Shown here: one piece after another, positions 20,511-32,200 of the stretch
Layout: each line of letters begins with the position of its first letter
How positions within the stretch are numbered: the stretch's first letter is position 1
From: Costus lasius
Lineage: Eukaryota > Streptophyta > Magnoliopsida > Zingiberales > Costaceae
Reading direction: 5' to 3'
Assembly: GCA_027563935.2 (NCBI GenBank)
Contig: CM050450.1
Location: forward strand, 94,300,439 to 94,364,438
DNA length: 64,000 bases
Notes under the pieces: generated by a model
What the model was told of the DNA's origin: nothing
Seen by the model: the letters and a program-made list of their open reading frames with translations, nothing else
Databases searched by the model: none
Position numbers and translations under genes: made by a program

Positions 20511-23500
20511 CTAATGGTTGAGAAATCTCAAACCCATATTATTAGAGTGCTTCTCATGCTTCTGCTGCGCCAGAGGCTTAGTAAGCGGGTCAGCTAGATT
20601 GTCATCTGTATGAACCTTGCAGATTTTGATCTCGCCTCGATCAATGATCTCCCGGATCAAGTGAAACCGTCTCTGTATGTGCTTGGACTTCTGGTGCGAC
20701 CGTGGTTCCTTTGCTTGTGCGATTGCTCCAGTGTTATCACAGAAGATAACCAAAGGATCTGCACTCGAAGGAACAACACCAAGTTCCTAAACGAACTTAC
20801 GAATCCACACTGCCTCCTTAGATGCTTCCGAGGCTGCAACATACTCGGCTTCTGTTGTGGAATCAGCAACAATAGATTGTTTGAAACTTTTCCACACCAC
20901 CACACCTCCATTCAAGCTAAAAACATAGCCTGATTGCGATCGGAAATCATCCTGGTCAGATTGGAACGAAGCGTCAGTATATCCTTCAATACTGAGTTCT
21001 TCCTGACCACCATACACCAAGAACATATCTTTGGTCCTCCGTAGATATTTTAAAATGTTCTTGACTGCAATCCAGTGTGCCTGACCTGGATTACTTTGGA
21101 ATCGACTGGTCACACTTAACCCGTAAGCGACGTCTGGGCGAGTACACAACATCGCATACATAATGGACCCAATAGCCGAAGCATAAGGCGTATTGTCCAT
21201 TTCATCTTTCTCAGTCTGTGTTTGCGGACACTGACTCTTTGAAAGATTCAGACCATGTCTGACTGGAAGATATCCTCTTTTAGAATTCTCTAAATGAAAT
21301 CTCTCCAGGACTTTATCGATGTAAGTACTCTGGCACAGCCCGAGAAGCCTCTTAGATCTATCTCTGTAGATCTTCACACCTAATACATAGGCTGCTTCTC
21401 CTAGATCTTTCATCTGGAAACATTTTCTTAACCATGCCTTAACCGCATGCATTTCAGGAATATCGTTTCCAATGATCAAGATATCATCGACGTAGAGGAC
21501 TAGGAATGTAATCACGCTCCCACTAAACCTCTTATATACACACGGGTCATCTTCATTCTTGATGAAACCAAATTCACAGATTGATTCATCAAAACGAATA
21601 TTCCAGCTTCTAGATGCTTGCTTAAGTCCATAAATGGACTTCTTTAACTTGCATATTTTATGACGATCTGATGGATTTGTGAAACCTTCAGGTTGTGTCA
21701 TATACACATCCTCCTGCAGATTTCCATTAAGGAAAGCGGTCTTCACATCCATCTGCCAGATCTCATAATCATAATATGCTACTATTGCGAGAATAATCCT
21801 AATAGACTTGAACATGGCTACAGGAGAGAAAGTTTCATCATAATCTATCCCGTAGATTTGTTTGAAACCTTTCGCAACTAGCCTGCCTTTATAGGTAACC
21901 ACGTTACCATCCATGTCAATCTTCTTCTTGAAGATCCATTTACAGCCTATAGGGATTATTCCCGGAGGCGGATCAACCAAATCCCAGACTTGGTTATCTG
22001 ACATGGAGTCCATCTCGGCTCGCATAGCTTCAAGCCATCTCGCTGATTCCGGTCCACTGACCGCATCCGCATAAGTGAGGGGTTCATCATGATCAATGAT
22101 GTAGACTCCGTCATAGCGCTCAGGCTGTCGACGGATCCTTCCCGATCTTCGCGGTTCCCGTGATATCTGAGCCTCAGGTTGTTCAATAACCTGTTCTACT
22201 GGCTCATGCTCATCCAACTGTGCTTGACTACTTTGTCCTTCCTCTGGATTCTCATCCAGTTTTATTTCTCTCCCACTGGCCTCTTGCAGAAGAAATTCCT
22301 TCTCAAGAAAAATAGCCGTCTGAGCAACAAATACCTTGTTCTCTTTGGGATCGTAGAAATAATAACCCTTAGTTTCCTTAGGGTAACCGACAAAGATACA
22401 TTTCTCAGATCTGCTCTCTAGTTTCCCATAGGCGAGCTTTTTGACATAAGCCTCGCAACCCCAGATCTTAATAAATGTCAAGCTCGGCTGTTTCCCATAC
22501 CATAACTCATATGGAGTCTTTGAAACTGCCTTGGATGGCACTCGGTTTAGTACCTTTGCAGCTGTTTCCAGTGCAAATCCCCAAAAGGAGTAAGGTAGAG
22601 TAGCCTGACTCATCATAGAACGAACCATATCCAATAAGGTTCTGTTCCTCCTCTCGGACACACCATTCCATTGCGGTGTTCCTGGTGGAGTGAGCTGTGA
22701 GATAATCCCACACTCCTTCAGATAGTCAGTAAACTCTCGACTTAGGTATTCTCCACCTCGATCTGAGCGAAGTGCCTTGATATTTTGGCCTAGCTGATTC
22801 TGTACTTCATTTTTGAACTCTTTGAACTTGTCAAAAGATTCACTTTTATGTCTCATTAGATAGACATATCCATACCTACTGAAATCATCAGTAAAGGTAA
22901 TGAAGTATGAATAGCCACCTCTGGCATGTTTACTAAATGGCCCACACACATCACTGTGTATAAGGTCAAGTAAACCTGAAGCCCTTTGACCTTTGTTAGG
23001 AAAAGGAGCCTTCGTCATTTTACCCATTAAACAAGCTTTGCATGTATCAATCTCCTCATAGGAGAATGATCCCAGCAGTCCATGATCATGCAACCGCTTA
23101 ATGCGTTTCCTGTTAATATGGCCTAAACGAATATGCCATAGCAAGGTGCTTTCATCAGCATACTTGGCTTTCTTATTATCAATATTTTGTATAGAATATT
23201 CCATGTCCAACATGAATAACCCATTGTTAATTGATCCAGTAGCATAAAGAATATTATCATTAGAAATAACACACTTTGAAATATTGCATTCAAAGGAAAA
23301 CCCTTTCCTGACAAGAGCAGGAATAGAGATAATGTTTTTCGTTATGCTTGGTACAAAGTAACAATTGTTCAGTTCTAATACAAGTCCAGATGGTAATGAG
23401 ATGTGATATTCTCCTACAGCAACAGCAGCAACCCGTGCCCCGTTTCCTACTCGTAGGTCCACCTCATGCTGTCCCACCTATCTTCTTCTCTTGAGTTCCT

Positions 23501-24416
23501 GCACATTTGAACAAATGTGAACTCCACATGCAGTGTCCAACACCCATGAAATAGAAGAAGAAGATATCATGACCTCAGTCACAAAAATACCTGAGCCAGA
23601 AGCGATGCTTCCCTTCTTGTCTCCTTGGAGCGCTTTACAGTCCTTTTTCCAGTGACCCAGCTGGCCACAATGGAAACATCTGTATTCCTTCGACCGCTTA
23701 ACCTTTTGTTTCAAAGCCTTGTTGTAGCTCTTGACAGGGGCTTTGCCCTTCTTCCCCTTCTTCTTGTTCCTGGAAGGAAACATCAAGACAGAGGTTGAAG
23801 GCTTTCCCTTAAGAGTCATCTCTGTAGTCAAGAGCATGTTCAGTAACTCTGCCGGGGTACAGTCGATCTTGTTCATATTAAAATTAATGATGAACGGATC
23901 GAAAGTAGCCGGGAGAGACTGAAGAATGATGTCTACAGCAAGCTCCTGATTGATGGTATGTCCCAGTTTCTCTAGAGCCTCCTTGTACCCAATCATCTTG
24001 AGTACGTGAGCTCCCACTGGACTCCCTTCAGCCAGTTTGCTCTGAAAGAAAAGTTTAGTCAAATTGTAGCGTTCAGTCCTAGCCTGTGCAGCATACAGCA
24101 GCTTGAGGTTTGCTATAATTTGTATAGCAGATAGATCCTCATGCTGACGCTGCAGCTCTGGCGTCATAGACGCAAGCATCAGGCAAGCGACATCAATGCT
24201 ATCATTGACATGCTTTTCATAGGCATCCCGAACCGCCCTTGCGGCGTTCGCAGCGGGTTGAGGCGGTATAGCCGTCTCGAGGACATACAGTTTCCTCTCT
24301 GCCTTAAGAACAATCTTAAGGTGTCCGTACCAGTCTGAGAAGTTTGGCCCAGCAAACTTCTCCCTTTCTAGTAGGGATCGCACATTGAAATTCGTGGTGT
24401 TCGTTGCTGCAGTAAT
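20511..24416 (-). pseudogene. B gag-pol polyprotein, two nonsense codons
   Basis: This has the same copia polyprotein architecture as C. The frame runs from the predicted splice acceptor (exon 2 begins at 24416) down to 20511. TAG codons interrupt it at 23480-23478 (CAG in C, just after the KRRR of the protease region) and at 20789-20787 (CAG in A, inside RNase H). No frameshift is seen. Integrase zinc-finger residues, the DDE residues, RT YVDD and the RNase H core are otherwise kept. The codon aligned with the gag Met of C/D is ACG, as in A. The protein can no longer be made in one piece, so B is probably non-autonomous. Confidence 0.9.
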
Positions 24417-24446
24417 CTACAACAATGCAAGAACAGCAAGGTCAGT
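24417..24446 (-). other. B: candidate 3' splice site
   Basis: On the minus strand a CTGAC branch-point match, a pyrimidine-rich stretch and TTGTTGTAG end at 24417. The stretch is nearly identical to that of A, C and D. Confidence 0.5.
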
Positions 24447-25735
24447 ATCAATGTTTAGAATCAATCCAGGACTTAAGAAAGATTCTTTTCTCACTATTTT
24501 ATCTGACTGAAAAATCCATTAAACAGTCCGAAAGAGTAACGCTCTTTTAGTGAGATGGGATCCAGATTTCATACTTGGTCTCCGCGTCCCGCTCAGGCGA
24601 GATAAGATGCACAGAGAGTACAAGCACTAATTTCTGGTAGGCAATGCCTGCCAATCGCCAACCCGTGCGATTCCCCTTCATCTGGGCAATCCAGCAGACT
24701 GTGCCAACTGAGTTGGTACAACACAGTCTCTGATCCCACAGATGGCTGCCTCCATATAGCTCACATATGCTCAGTATGTAGCCTACATGGTCAAGCTGAC
24801 CTGACCTACTCCCTGGACCACCATGTGCTATGCTGAGCAACGAGAAGCGATAAATCCCTTCTCTGTAACACGCAGGTGTAATCACACACCGTCTGAAGAT
24901 AGATGGGCGTGCCCACTGAGTGGGTACAACACGGCCCCAACGATAGTCAGAACAGTGAGGTTTCGCGTTAGAAGGCTTAGGTGCTTGATATATTAGCGTT
25001 GGATTTTAATGGTCTTTTATCTTCTTAACTATCATACATAACCTATGGCGATAACAGAAGATTAAATCATGCAGTTCTAATTATATAAACAATAAGTAGA
25101 AAGCATGCTGATCTTATGTGGTAAAAGCCCATTAAACCTAAGTAAGACCTTAATTTAACTTAAGTCTTCACTTGAGCTCTTCATGGGTCTTTTGCATCTC
25201 ATCTGGCCCCAAACCAGGGCCCAAGCGCCCACAGCAGCTCAGGTGCGCCCACCAGGTAAATGCGCCTATCCCAGAGTCGAACCCTGGACCTCCTACCTGG
25301 TTAAGCCTCAAGCTGCATGCGCTTCTGCCATGTGTGCTATGTGCTCTTGTCTGATTAAATTACAATTTAATCTATCTAGACAAGATTGACACGCAGGTCA
25401 ATTACACTTTATAAATTAAATAACATGTGATGCGCAGATCACAATTATAATAATTTACAATTTAATCCAGGCTCGCAGGCCCCAGCACAGCACACATTAA
25501 AAGGGCAACCCACATAAGATAAAATAGACAAGCATCATGGTATACAATCAACATGTGATCCATTACAAGAAAATAAAATTTTTCGAAATCCCATTGGAAT
25601 CAATTTTATTTTTCTTATGTGCCCTACTGCCTTACAACGGTCCATCAATAGGGATCCACTCATCTGACCTAGTCAGATCCACTGCCCTTGCATGCACCAA
25701 GTCCTAACTGACTTGAGTTGACCCAGTGGCCAACA
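24447..25735 (-). other. B leader, gag-proximal part
   Basis: This is non-coding leader homologous to 7787-9150 of A, with the same stem-loop domain (24560-24970), a T-arm-like block (25268-25289) and the three-hairpin element (25346-25442). It is cut at 25735 by element C; the rest is at 43882-44374. Confidence 0.75.
25346..25442 (-). ncRNA. B: three-hairpin cis-element
   Basis: On the minus strand, hairpin 1 (25442-25427) is GTGAT-CTGCGC-ATCAC. Hairpin 2 (25401-25386) is TTGAC-CTGCGT-GTCAA. Hairpin 3 (25384-25346) has outer arms CTTGTCT/AGACAAG and inner arms ATTAAAT/ATTTAAT, where C has ATCAAAT/ATTTGAT. This is a compensated stem change. Confidence 0.6.
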
Positions 25736-27454
25736 TGTTGGGGTATGCCCTTAAGGCTAATGTTTGAGGCCTTTGGGATTGTAGCAGTATCATGTAATAA
25801 ACTTTTGTGTTTATAAAGGCATGGTTATTATTCAGGTTGTTACCTTGTCTGCTGTAATAAGTGTACTTCTGAATAAAGTCTCAAAGCTGTTCAGCTAGGC
25901 TGACAGGCTATATGTCCTTAGTCGAGATATCTTGGTGAACATGAGACAGCCTTGATATGATTGAGACTAATATGTGTTCTAATCTTATAGGATACTTCGA
26001 GCATGGAATAAGATGTAGACTCATGGGTACATTGGATGTACTGGACAGACCCTACTGGGATATTCCATTGCTTGTCACAATGTGAATAATCCTTGTTTGC
26101 ATCAAGTGGCACATGTCCTTTGACTTGAGATCACTTGTGTTTCTAAATGATGAATGTCATTATTTTGAGGTAGTTCAATATCATTTGAAAGATAATGGTT
26201 ATAGACTATCTTGGATAATGATCATGAGTCAGGTTCGGATACTAGTGATAGATAAAGGATTGCCGTCTCCTTGTGGAAGGAGTGTGGTGTTCTAAAGGGG
26301 CCCCCCTTATATGAGATGATTGAGAAAGTGTATGGCCATACCCAGATGACTATGTTCATCTGATCTAATCATGCTCATCATATTGGAGCTACAAGTTTGA
26401 CACACTTGTCCAATAAGAACATCCAGTGGCAAAGGAAACATGTATGCCTTGTGAAATGATTCACACTTGTGCTGTGGTTTGGGTGTAGTCTTGGAAGACT
26501 CTTTCCTTTATATCGGGAGACAGTGATGTGTTGCTAGATACCCCTCACTGATTGTGATAACGTGAGTTATCGTTACCGACATTTAAAGGAAACCCTTAGG
26601 GTCGCACAATTTGATGATATGGCTTACTTAAGTCAGATCGTGTGGACTGAATTGTTTTAGTTCAGTTAAAAGGAGATTAGACTCTGATTGTAAGTGAGAT
26701 CTGGTCTGATCATGTTTGATTGATTAGGGCTTCAGATCGGTAAGCTTCGATCGAGAGTATGGATGCTAGATCGAAGAGATCAAGAGCATCAAGAGATGAA
26801 CGGTTAGATCTTGAACCGTTTGGTTCATAGAGATCTAGACCATGGCTTGGGCTGGTTTAATTTGGGTTTTTGAACCGAATTGAATTGAACCTAATTGGCT
26901 TGAACCGGTTCACATGGGTGAACGTATGGTTCAAGGTTTAAAGGCATCTTGGGCGGTTTTTCTTCAAGTGGTCGCATGGCTTGATAACCTTCCATATTTG
27001 GAAGTGTAACGCCATCACTTGAATGAAAATGAAACCTCAACGCAATTTGCCAATTACTCTCTTGTCTCCTTCATTCGACGAAGAGAGGGACTTGGACAAG
27101 GTAGCTCTCGGCCAAGCACATCTCATCATCAACACACGACAAGGAACTTTGGGGAGATCTCTTGCTAGCACAAGGAAGATCCTAAAGGGTAGCCATCTCT
27201 CATCTAGTGTGTGTTTTCTTTGGAGGAGTGCTTACTTGCCCTCTTGCTTCCAAGCCGACACCCTTTATCATGGCTATGGTAAAAGATCTCAAACTTGATC
27301 TTTGCAATACATATAAAGTTGATCATATATATGTGTTCATGCAAACGATTTTATTGAAACCCTAGAAGAATACATTTTCCGCATGCTCTAGGGTTCGCCC
27401 CCCTCTAGAAAGGGGTTTTATCTGCCTGCGCTCCCCCTTGAAGGGGACTCTTCA
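25736..27454 (+). repeat. C 5' LTR
   Basis: The LTR is 1,719 bp, from TGTTGGGG to ACTCTTCA. It contains the U3 palindrome (near 26329), the GATAAC palindrome (near 26556), an AT core between CTTCCA and TGGAAG arms (26989-27004) and the start-codon/donor motif (27270-27280). Confidence 0.95.
27270..27280 (+). other. C: candidate exon-1 start codon and 5' splice site
   Basis: ATGGCTATG (27270-27278) is followed by GTAAAA with GT at 27279-27280. Joined to exon 2 at 29245, three codons run in frame into seven further codons and then the Met at 29266. Confidence 0.55.
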
Positions 27455-27456
27455 AT

Positions 27457-27468
27457 TGGTATCAGAGC
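27457..27468 (+). other. C primer-binding site (iMet tRNA)
   Basis: TGGTATCAGAGC begins 2 nt after the LTR end. Confidence 0.9.
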
Positions 27469-29244
27469 GGGTTATGCATGAATCTTATGATTGCTTTAGT
27501 GATCCATGTTTGCGCCATTGTTGTAGATCTATCATCACCATGAATACATGCTAGTCATTAGATGTTGGCGCATGATTGATATCACATGTTTGCGCTAATG
27601 GATAGATCTAATGTCAACATGCGAAACTACATGTTATTACTTGTATGATTCTTGGCGCATGTTTCTTGATGGCGCTTGTTGAATGTCTTTGTAAAATTCA
27701 TTACATCTTGCGCGCCTCACTAGATCTAAGTGGCGCCTACTATAAACCCTTAGATGGGTTGATGGGGTTGAAGTCACCTCTAAGTTAGATCCACTAGTCT
27801 GATCAGACCATCTGACAGCCTAGATGGATCGACCAGATGGCACCTGTGCGCAAGCACGAGGTGGCCATAGGTCGATTGCATCTTAGGCGTGTAGCGAGGT
27901 CTGGTTGAGACAACTCAGTGAACACACATGAGTTAGGCCCGGGGTCACACCCGCTTGCCAGAACTCATGAGGGTTGTTCAGCCCTTGGCGCATGCATGGT
28001 TGACCATTAGGTCAACTCGAGTCAGTTAGGACTTGGTGCATGCAAGGGCAGAGGATCTGACTAGTTGGATGAGTGGATCCCTATCAATGGACCATTGTAA
28101 GGTTGTAGGGCTTATAAGAAAATTAAAATTGATGCCAATGGGGTTTTCAAAAATTTTATTTTCTTTGTAATGGATCACATGTTGATTGAATGATGCCATG
28201 ATGCTTGTTTATTTCATCTTATGTGGGTTGCCCTTATATTGTGTGCTGTGCTGGGGCCTGCGAGCCTGGTAAATTATTATTTTGTGATCTGCGAATCACT
28301 TTTTAATTCATTGATTGTATAATTGACCTGTGAGTCAAACTTGTCTAGATAGATCAAATTGTATTTGATTAGACAAGAGCACAAAGGCACACATCCTAGA
28401 GGGGCATTCAGCTGGTGGCGCACCTGAGGTGCTCTTGGCGCTAGGGCCCTGGGTTGGACCAGATGAGATGCAAAAGTCCCAAGAAGAGCAAGTGAAGACT
28501 TAAGTATCTTAAGGTCTTACTTAGGCTTTGGGCTTTTACCACATAAGATCCATGCTTTCTTTTTATTGCTTATATAATTAGAACTGCATGAGTTTATCTT
28601 CTGCTATCACCATAGGAATTGCATGATAGTGAAGAAGATAAAAGGACCGTTAAAATCCAACGCTAACATATCAAGCTCGTAAGCCTTCTGACGCGAAACC
28701 TCACTGTTCTGATTATCGTTGGAGCCGTGTTGTACCCACTCAGTGGGCACGTCCATCTATCTTCAGACGGTGCGGGATTTCACCTGCGTGTTACAGAGAA
28801 GGGATTTATCGCTTCTCGTTGCTCAGCATAGCACGTGGTGGTCCAGGGAGTAGGTCGGGTCAGCTTGACCATGTAGGCTACATATGTGGCGCATATGGTA
28901 GCGCATGGAGGCAGCCATCTGTGGGATCAGAGACTGTGTTGTACCAACTCAGTTGGCACAGTCTGCTGGATTGCCCAGATGAAGGGGAATCGCACGGGTT
29001 GGCGATTGGCTGGGACAGCCTACTAGAAATTAATGCTTGTCATCTCTGTGCATCTTATCTCGCCTGAGCGGGATGCGGAGACCAAGTATGAAATCTGGAT
29101 CCCATCTCACTAAAAGAGTGTTACTCTTTCGGACTGTTTACTGGATTTTTCAGTCAGACAAAATAGTGAGAAAAAGAATCTTTCTTAAGTCCTGGATTGA
29201 TTCTGAACATTGATACTGACCTTGCTGTTCTTGCATTGTTGTAG
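27469..29244 (+). other. C leader (predicted intron 27279-29244)
   Basis: This is about 1.8 kb of non-coding leader. It holds the three-hairpin element (28284-28377), the stem-loop domain (about 28670-29190) and the acceptor: CTGAC near 29216, a pyrimidine stretch and TTGTTGTAG ending at 29244. It lacks the T-arm-like block of A and B. Near the end, AAAGAGTGTTACTCTTT (about 29113) forms another perfect hairpin. Confidence 0.75.
28284..28377 (+). ncRNA. C: three-hairpin cis-element
   Basis: Hairpin 1 (28284-28299) is GTGAT-CTGCGA-ATCAC. Hairpin 2 (28323-28338) is TTGAC-CTGTGA-GTCAA. Hairpin 3 (28340-28377) pairs CTTGTCTA with TAGACAAG and ATCAAAT with ATTTGAT around a TGT loop, leaving a one-sided GATAG bulge. 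Confidence 0.65.
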
Positions 29245-32200
29245 ATTCCTGCAGCAACGAACACCATGAGCTTCAATGTGCGATCCCTACTGGAAAGGGA
29301 GAAGTTTGCTGGGCCGAACTTCTCTGACTGGTTCGGACACCTTAAGATCGTTCTTAAGGCAGAGAGGAAACTGTATGTCCTCGAGACGGCAGTGCCGCCT
29401 CAACCCGCTCCGAACGCTGCAAGGGCGGTTCGTGATGCCTATGAAAAGCACGTCAATGATAGCATTGATGTCGCTTGCCTGATGCTAGCGTCTATGACGC
29501 CACCGCTGCAGCGTCAGCATGAGGATATGTCGGCTATAGAGATTATAGCGAACCTCAAGATGCTGTATGCTGCACAGGCGAGGACAGAACGCTATAATCT
29601 GACGAAGCTCTTCTTTCAGAGCAAACTGGCTGAAGGGAGCCCAGTTGGAGCTCACGTGCTCAAGATGATTGGGCACAAGGAGGCTCTAGAGAAACTGGGG
29701 CATACCATTAACCAGGAGCTTGCTGTAGACATAATTCTGCAGTCTCTCCCGCCCTCTTTCGATGCGTTCATTATTAACTTTAATATGAACAAAATCGATT
29801 GTACTCCGGCAGAGCTGCTGAATATGCTCTTGACTACTGAGGAAACTCTGAAGGGAAAGCCTTCAACCTCTGTCTTACTGGTTCCTTCTAGGAACAAGAA
29901 GAAGGGGAAGAAGGGCAAGGCCCCTGTCAAGAACTACAGTAAGGCTCTGAAACAAAAGGTGAAGCGGGCGAAGGACAACAGGTGTTTCCACTGTGGCCAG
30001 CTGGGTCACTGGAAAAAGGACTGTAAAGCGCTCCAAGGAGATAAGAGGGGAAGCATCGCTTCTGGCTCAGGTATATACGTGACGGAAGTCATGGTTTCAT
30101 CTTCTTCTATTTCATGGGTGTTGGACACTGCATGTGGAGTTCACATTTGTTCAAATGTACAGGAACTCAAGAGAAGAAGACAGGTGGGACAGCATGAGGT
30201 AGACCTACGCGTTGGAAACGGGGCACGGGTTGCTGCTGTTGCTGTAGGAGACTATTTCATTTCTTTACCATCTGGACTTGTATTGGAACTAAACAGTTGT
30301 TATTTTGTTCCCAGTATAACTAAAAATATTATCTCCATTCCTGCTCTTGTCAGGAAAGGATTTGCCTTTGAATGCAATATTTCAAAGTGTGTTTTATCTT
30401 ATGGTAATATTGTTTATGCTACTGGTTCAATTAACAATGGGTTATACATGTTGGACATGGAAAGTTCTATACATAACATTGATAATAAGAAAGCCAAGAA
30501 TGCTGATGACAGCACCTTGCTATGGCATAGTCGTTTAGGCCATATAAACGAGAAACGCATTAAGCGGTTGCATGATCATGGACTGCTGGAATCATTCTCC
30601 TATGAGGAGATTGATACATGCAAAGCTTGTTTGATGGGTAAAATGACGAAGTCACCTTTTCCAAATAAAGGTCAAAGGGCTTCAGGTTTACTTGACCTCA
30701 TACACAGTGATATGTGTGGGCCATTTAGTAAACATGCCAGAGGTGGCTATCAGTACTTCATTACCTTTACTGATGATTTCAGTAGGTATGGGTATGTCTA
30801 TCTGATGAGACATAAAAGTGAATCTTTTGACAAGTTCAAAGAGTTCAAAAATGAAGTACAAAATCAGTTAGGCCGAAATATCAAGGCACTTCGTTCTGAT
30901 CGAGGTGGAGAATACCTAAGTCATGCGTTTACTGACTATCTAAAGGAGTGTGGGATTATCTCACAGCTCACTCCGCCAGGAACACCGCAATGGAATGGTG
31001 TGTCCGAGAGGAGAAATAGAACGTTACTTGATATGGTTCGTTCTATGATGAGTCAGGCTACTCTTCCATACTCCTTTTGGGGTTTTGCACTGGAAACAGC
31101 TGCAAAGGTACTAAACCGAGTGCCATCCAAGGCAGTTTCTAAGACGCCAAATGAGTTATGGTATGGGAAACAGCCAAGCTTGACATTTATCAGGATCTGG
31201 GGTTGCGAGGCTTATGTCAAAAAGCTCGCCTCTGGGAAACTGGAGAGCAGATCTGAGAAATGTATATTTGTCGGTTACCCTAAGGAAACTAAGGGTTATT
31301 ATTTCTACGATCCCAAAGAGAACAAAGTATTTGTTGCTCGGACGGCCATATTTCTTGAGAAGGAGTTTCTTCTGCAAGAGGCCAGTGGGAGAGAAATAAG
31401 GCTGGATGAGAATCCAGAGGAAGGACAAAGTAGTCAAGCACAGTTGGATGAGCCTGAGCCGGTAAATCAGGTTAATGAACAACCTGAGGCTCAGATATCA
31501 CGGGAACCGCGAAGATCGGGAAGGATCCGTCGACAGCCTGAGCGCTATGACGGAGTCTACATCATTGATAATGATGAACCCCTCATTTATGCGGATGCGG
31601 TCAGTGGACCGGAGTCAGCAAGATGGCTTGAAGCTATGCGAGCCGAGATGGACTCCATGTCAGATAACCAAGTCTGGGATTTGGTTGATCCGCCTCCGGG
31701 AGTAATCCCTATAGGCTGTAAATGGATCTTCAAGAAGAAGATTGACATGGATGGTAACGTGGTTACCTATAAAGGCAGGCTAGTTGCGAAAGGTTTCAAA
31801 CAAATCTACGGGATAGATTATGATGAAAGTTTCTCACCTGTAGCCATGTTCAAGTCTATTCGGATTCTTTTCGCGATAGCTGCATATTACGATTATGAGA
31901 TCTGGCAGATGGATGTGAAAACAGCTTTCCTTAATGGAAATCTGGATGAGGATGTGTATATGACACAACCTGAAGGTTTCATGAATCCATCAGATCGTCA
32001 TAAAATATGCAAGTTAAAGAAGTCCATTTATGGACTTAAACAAGCATCTAGAAGCTGGAATATTCGTTTTGATGAATCAATCTCTGAGTTTAGTTTCATC
32101 AAGAACGAAGATGACCCGTGTGTATATAAGAGGTTTAGTGGGAGCGTGATTACTTTCCTAGTCCTCTACGTCGATGATATCTTGATCATTGGAAATGAGA

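Noticed and set aside
27023..27298. 91-codon frame in C LTR repeated at 34458-34733
   Set aside because: It is repeated only because it lies in the two LTR copies of C. It is not conserved as a frame in A, B, D, J or K and overlaps the candidate exon 1 in another frame.
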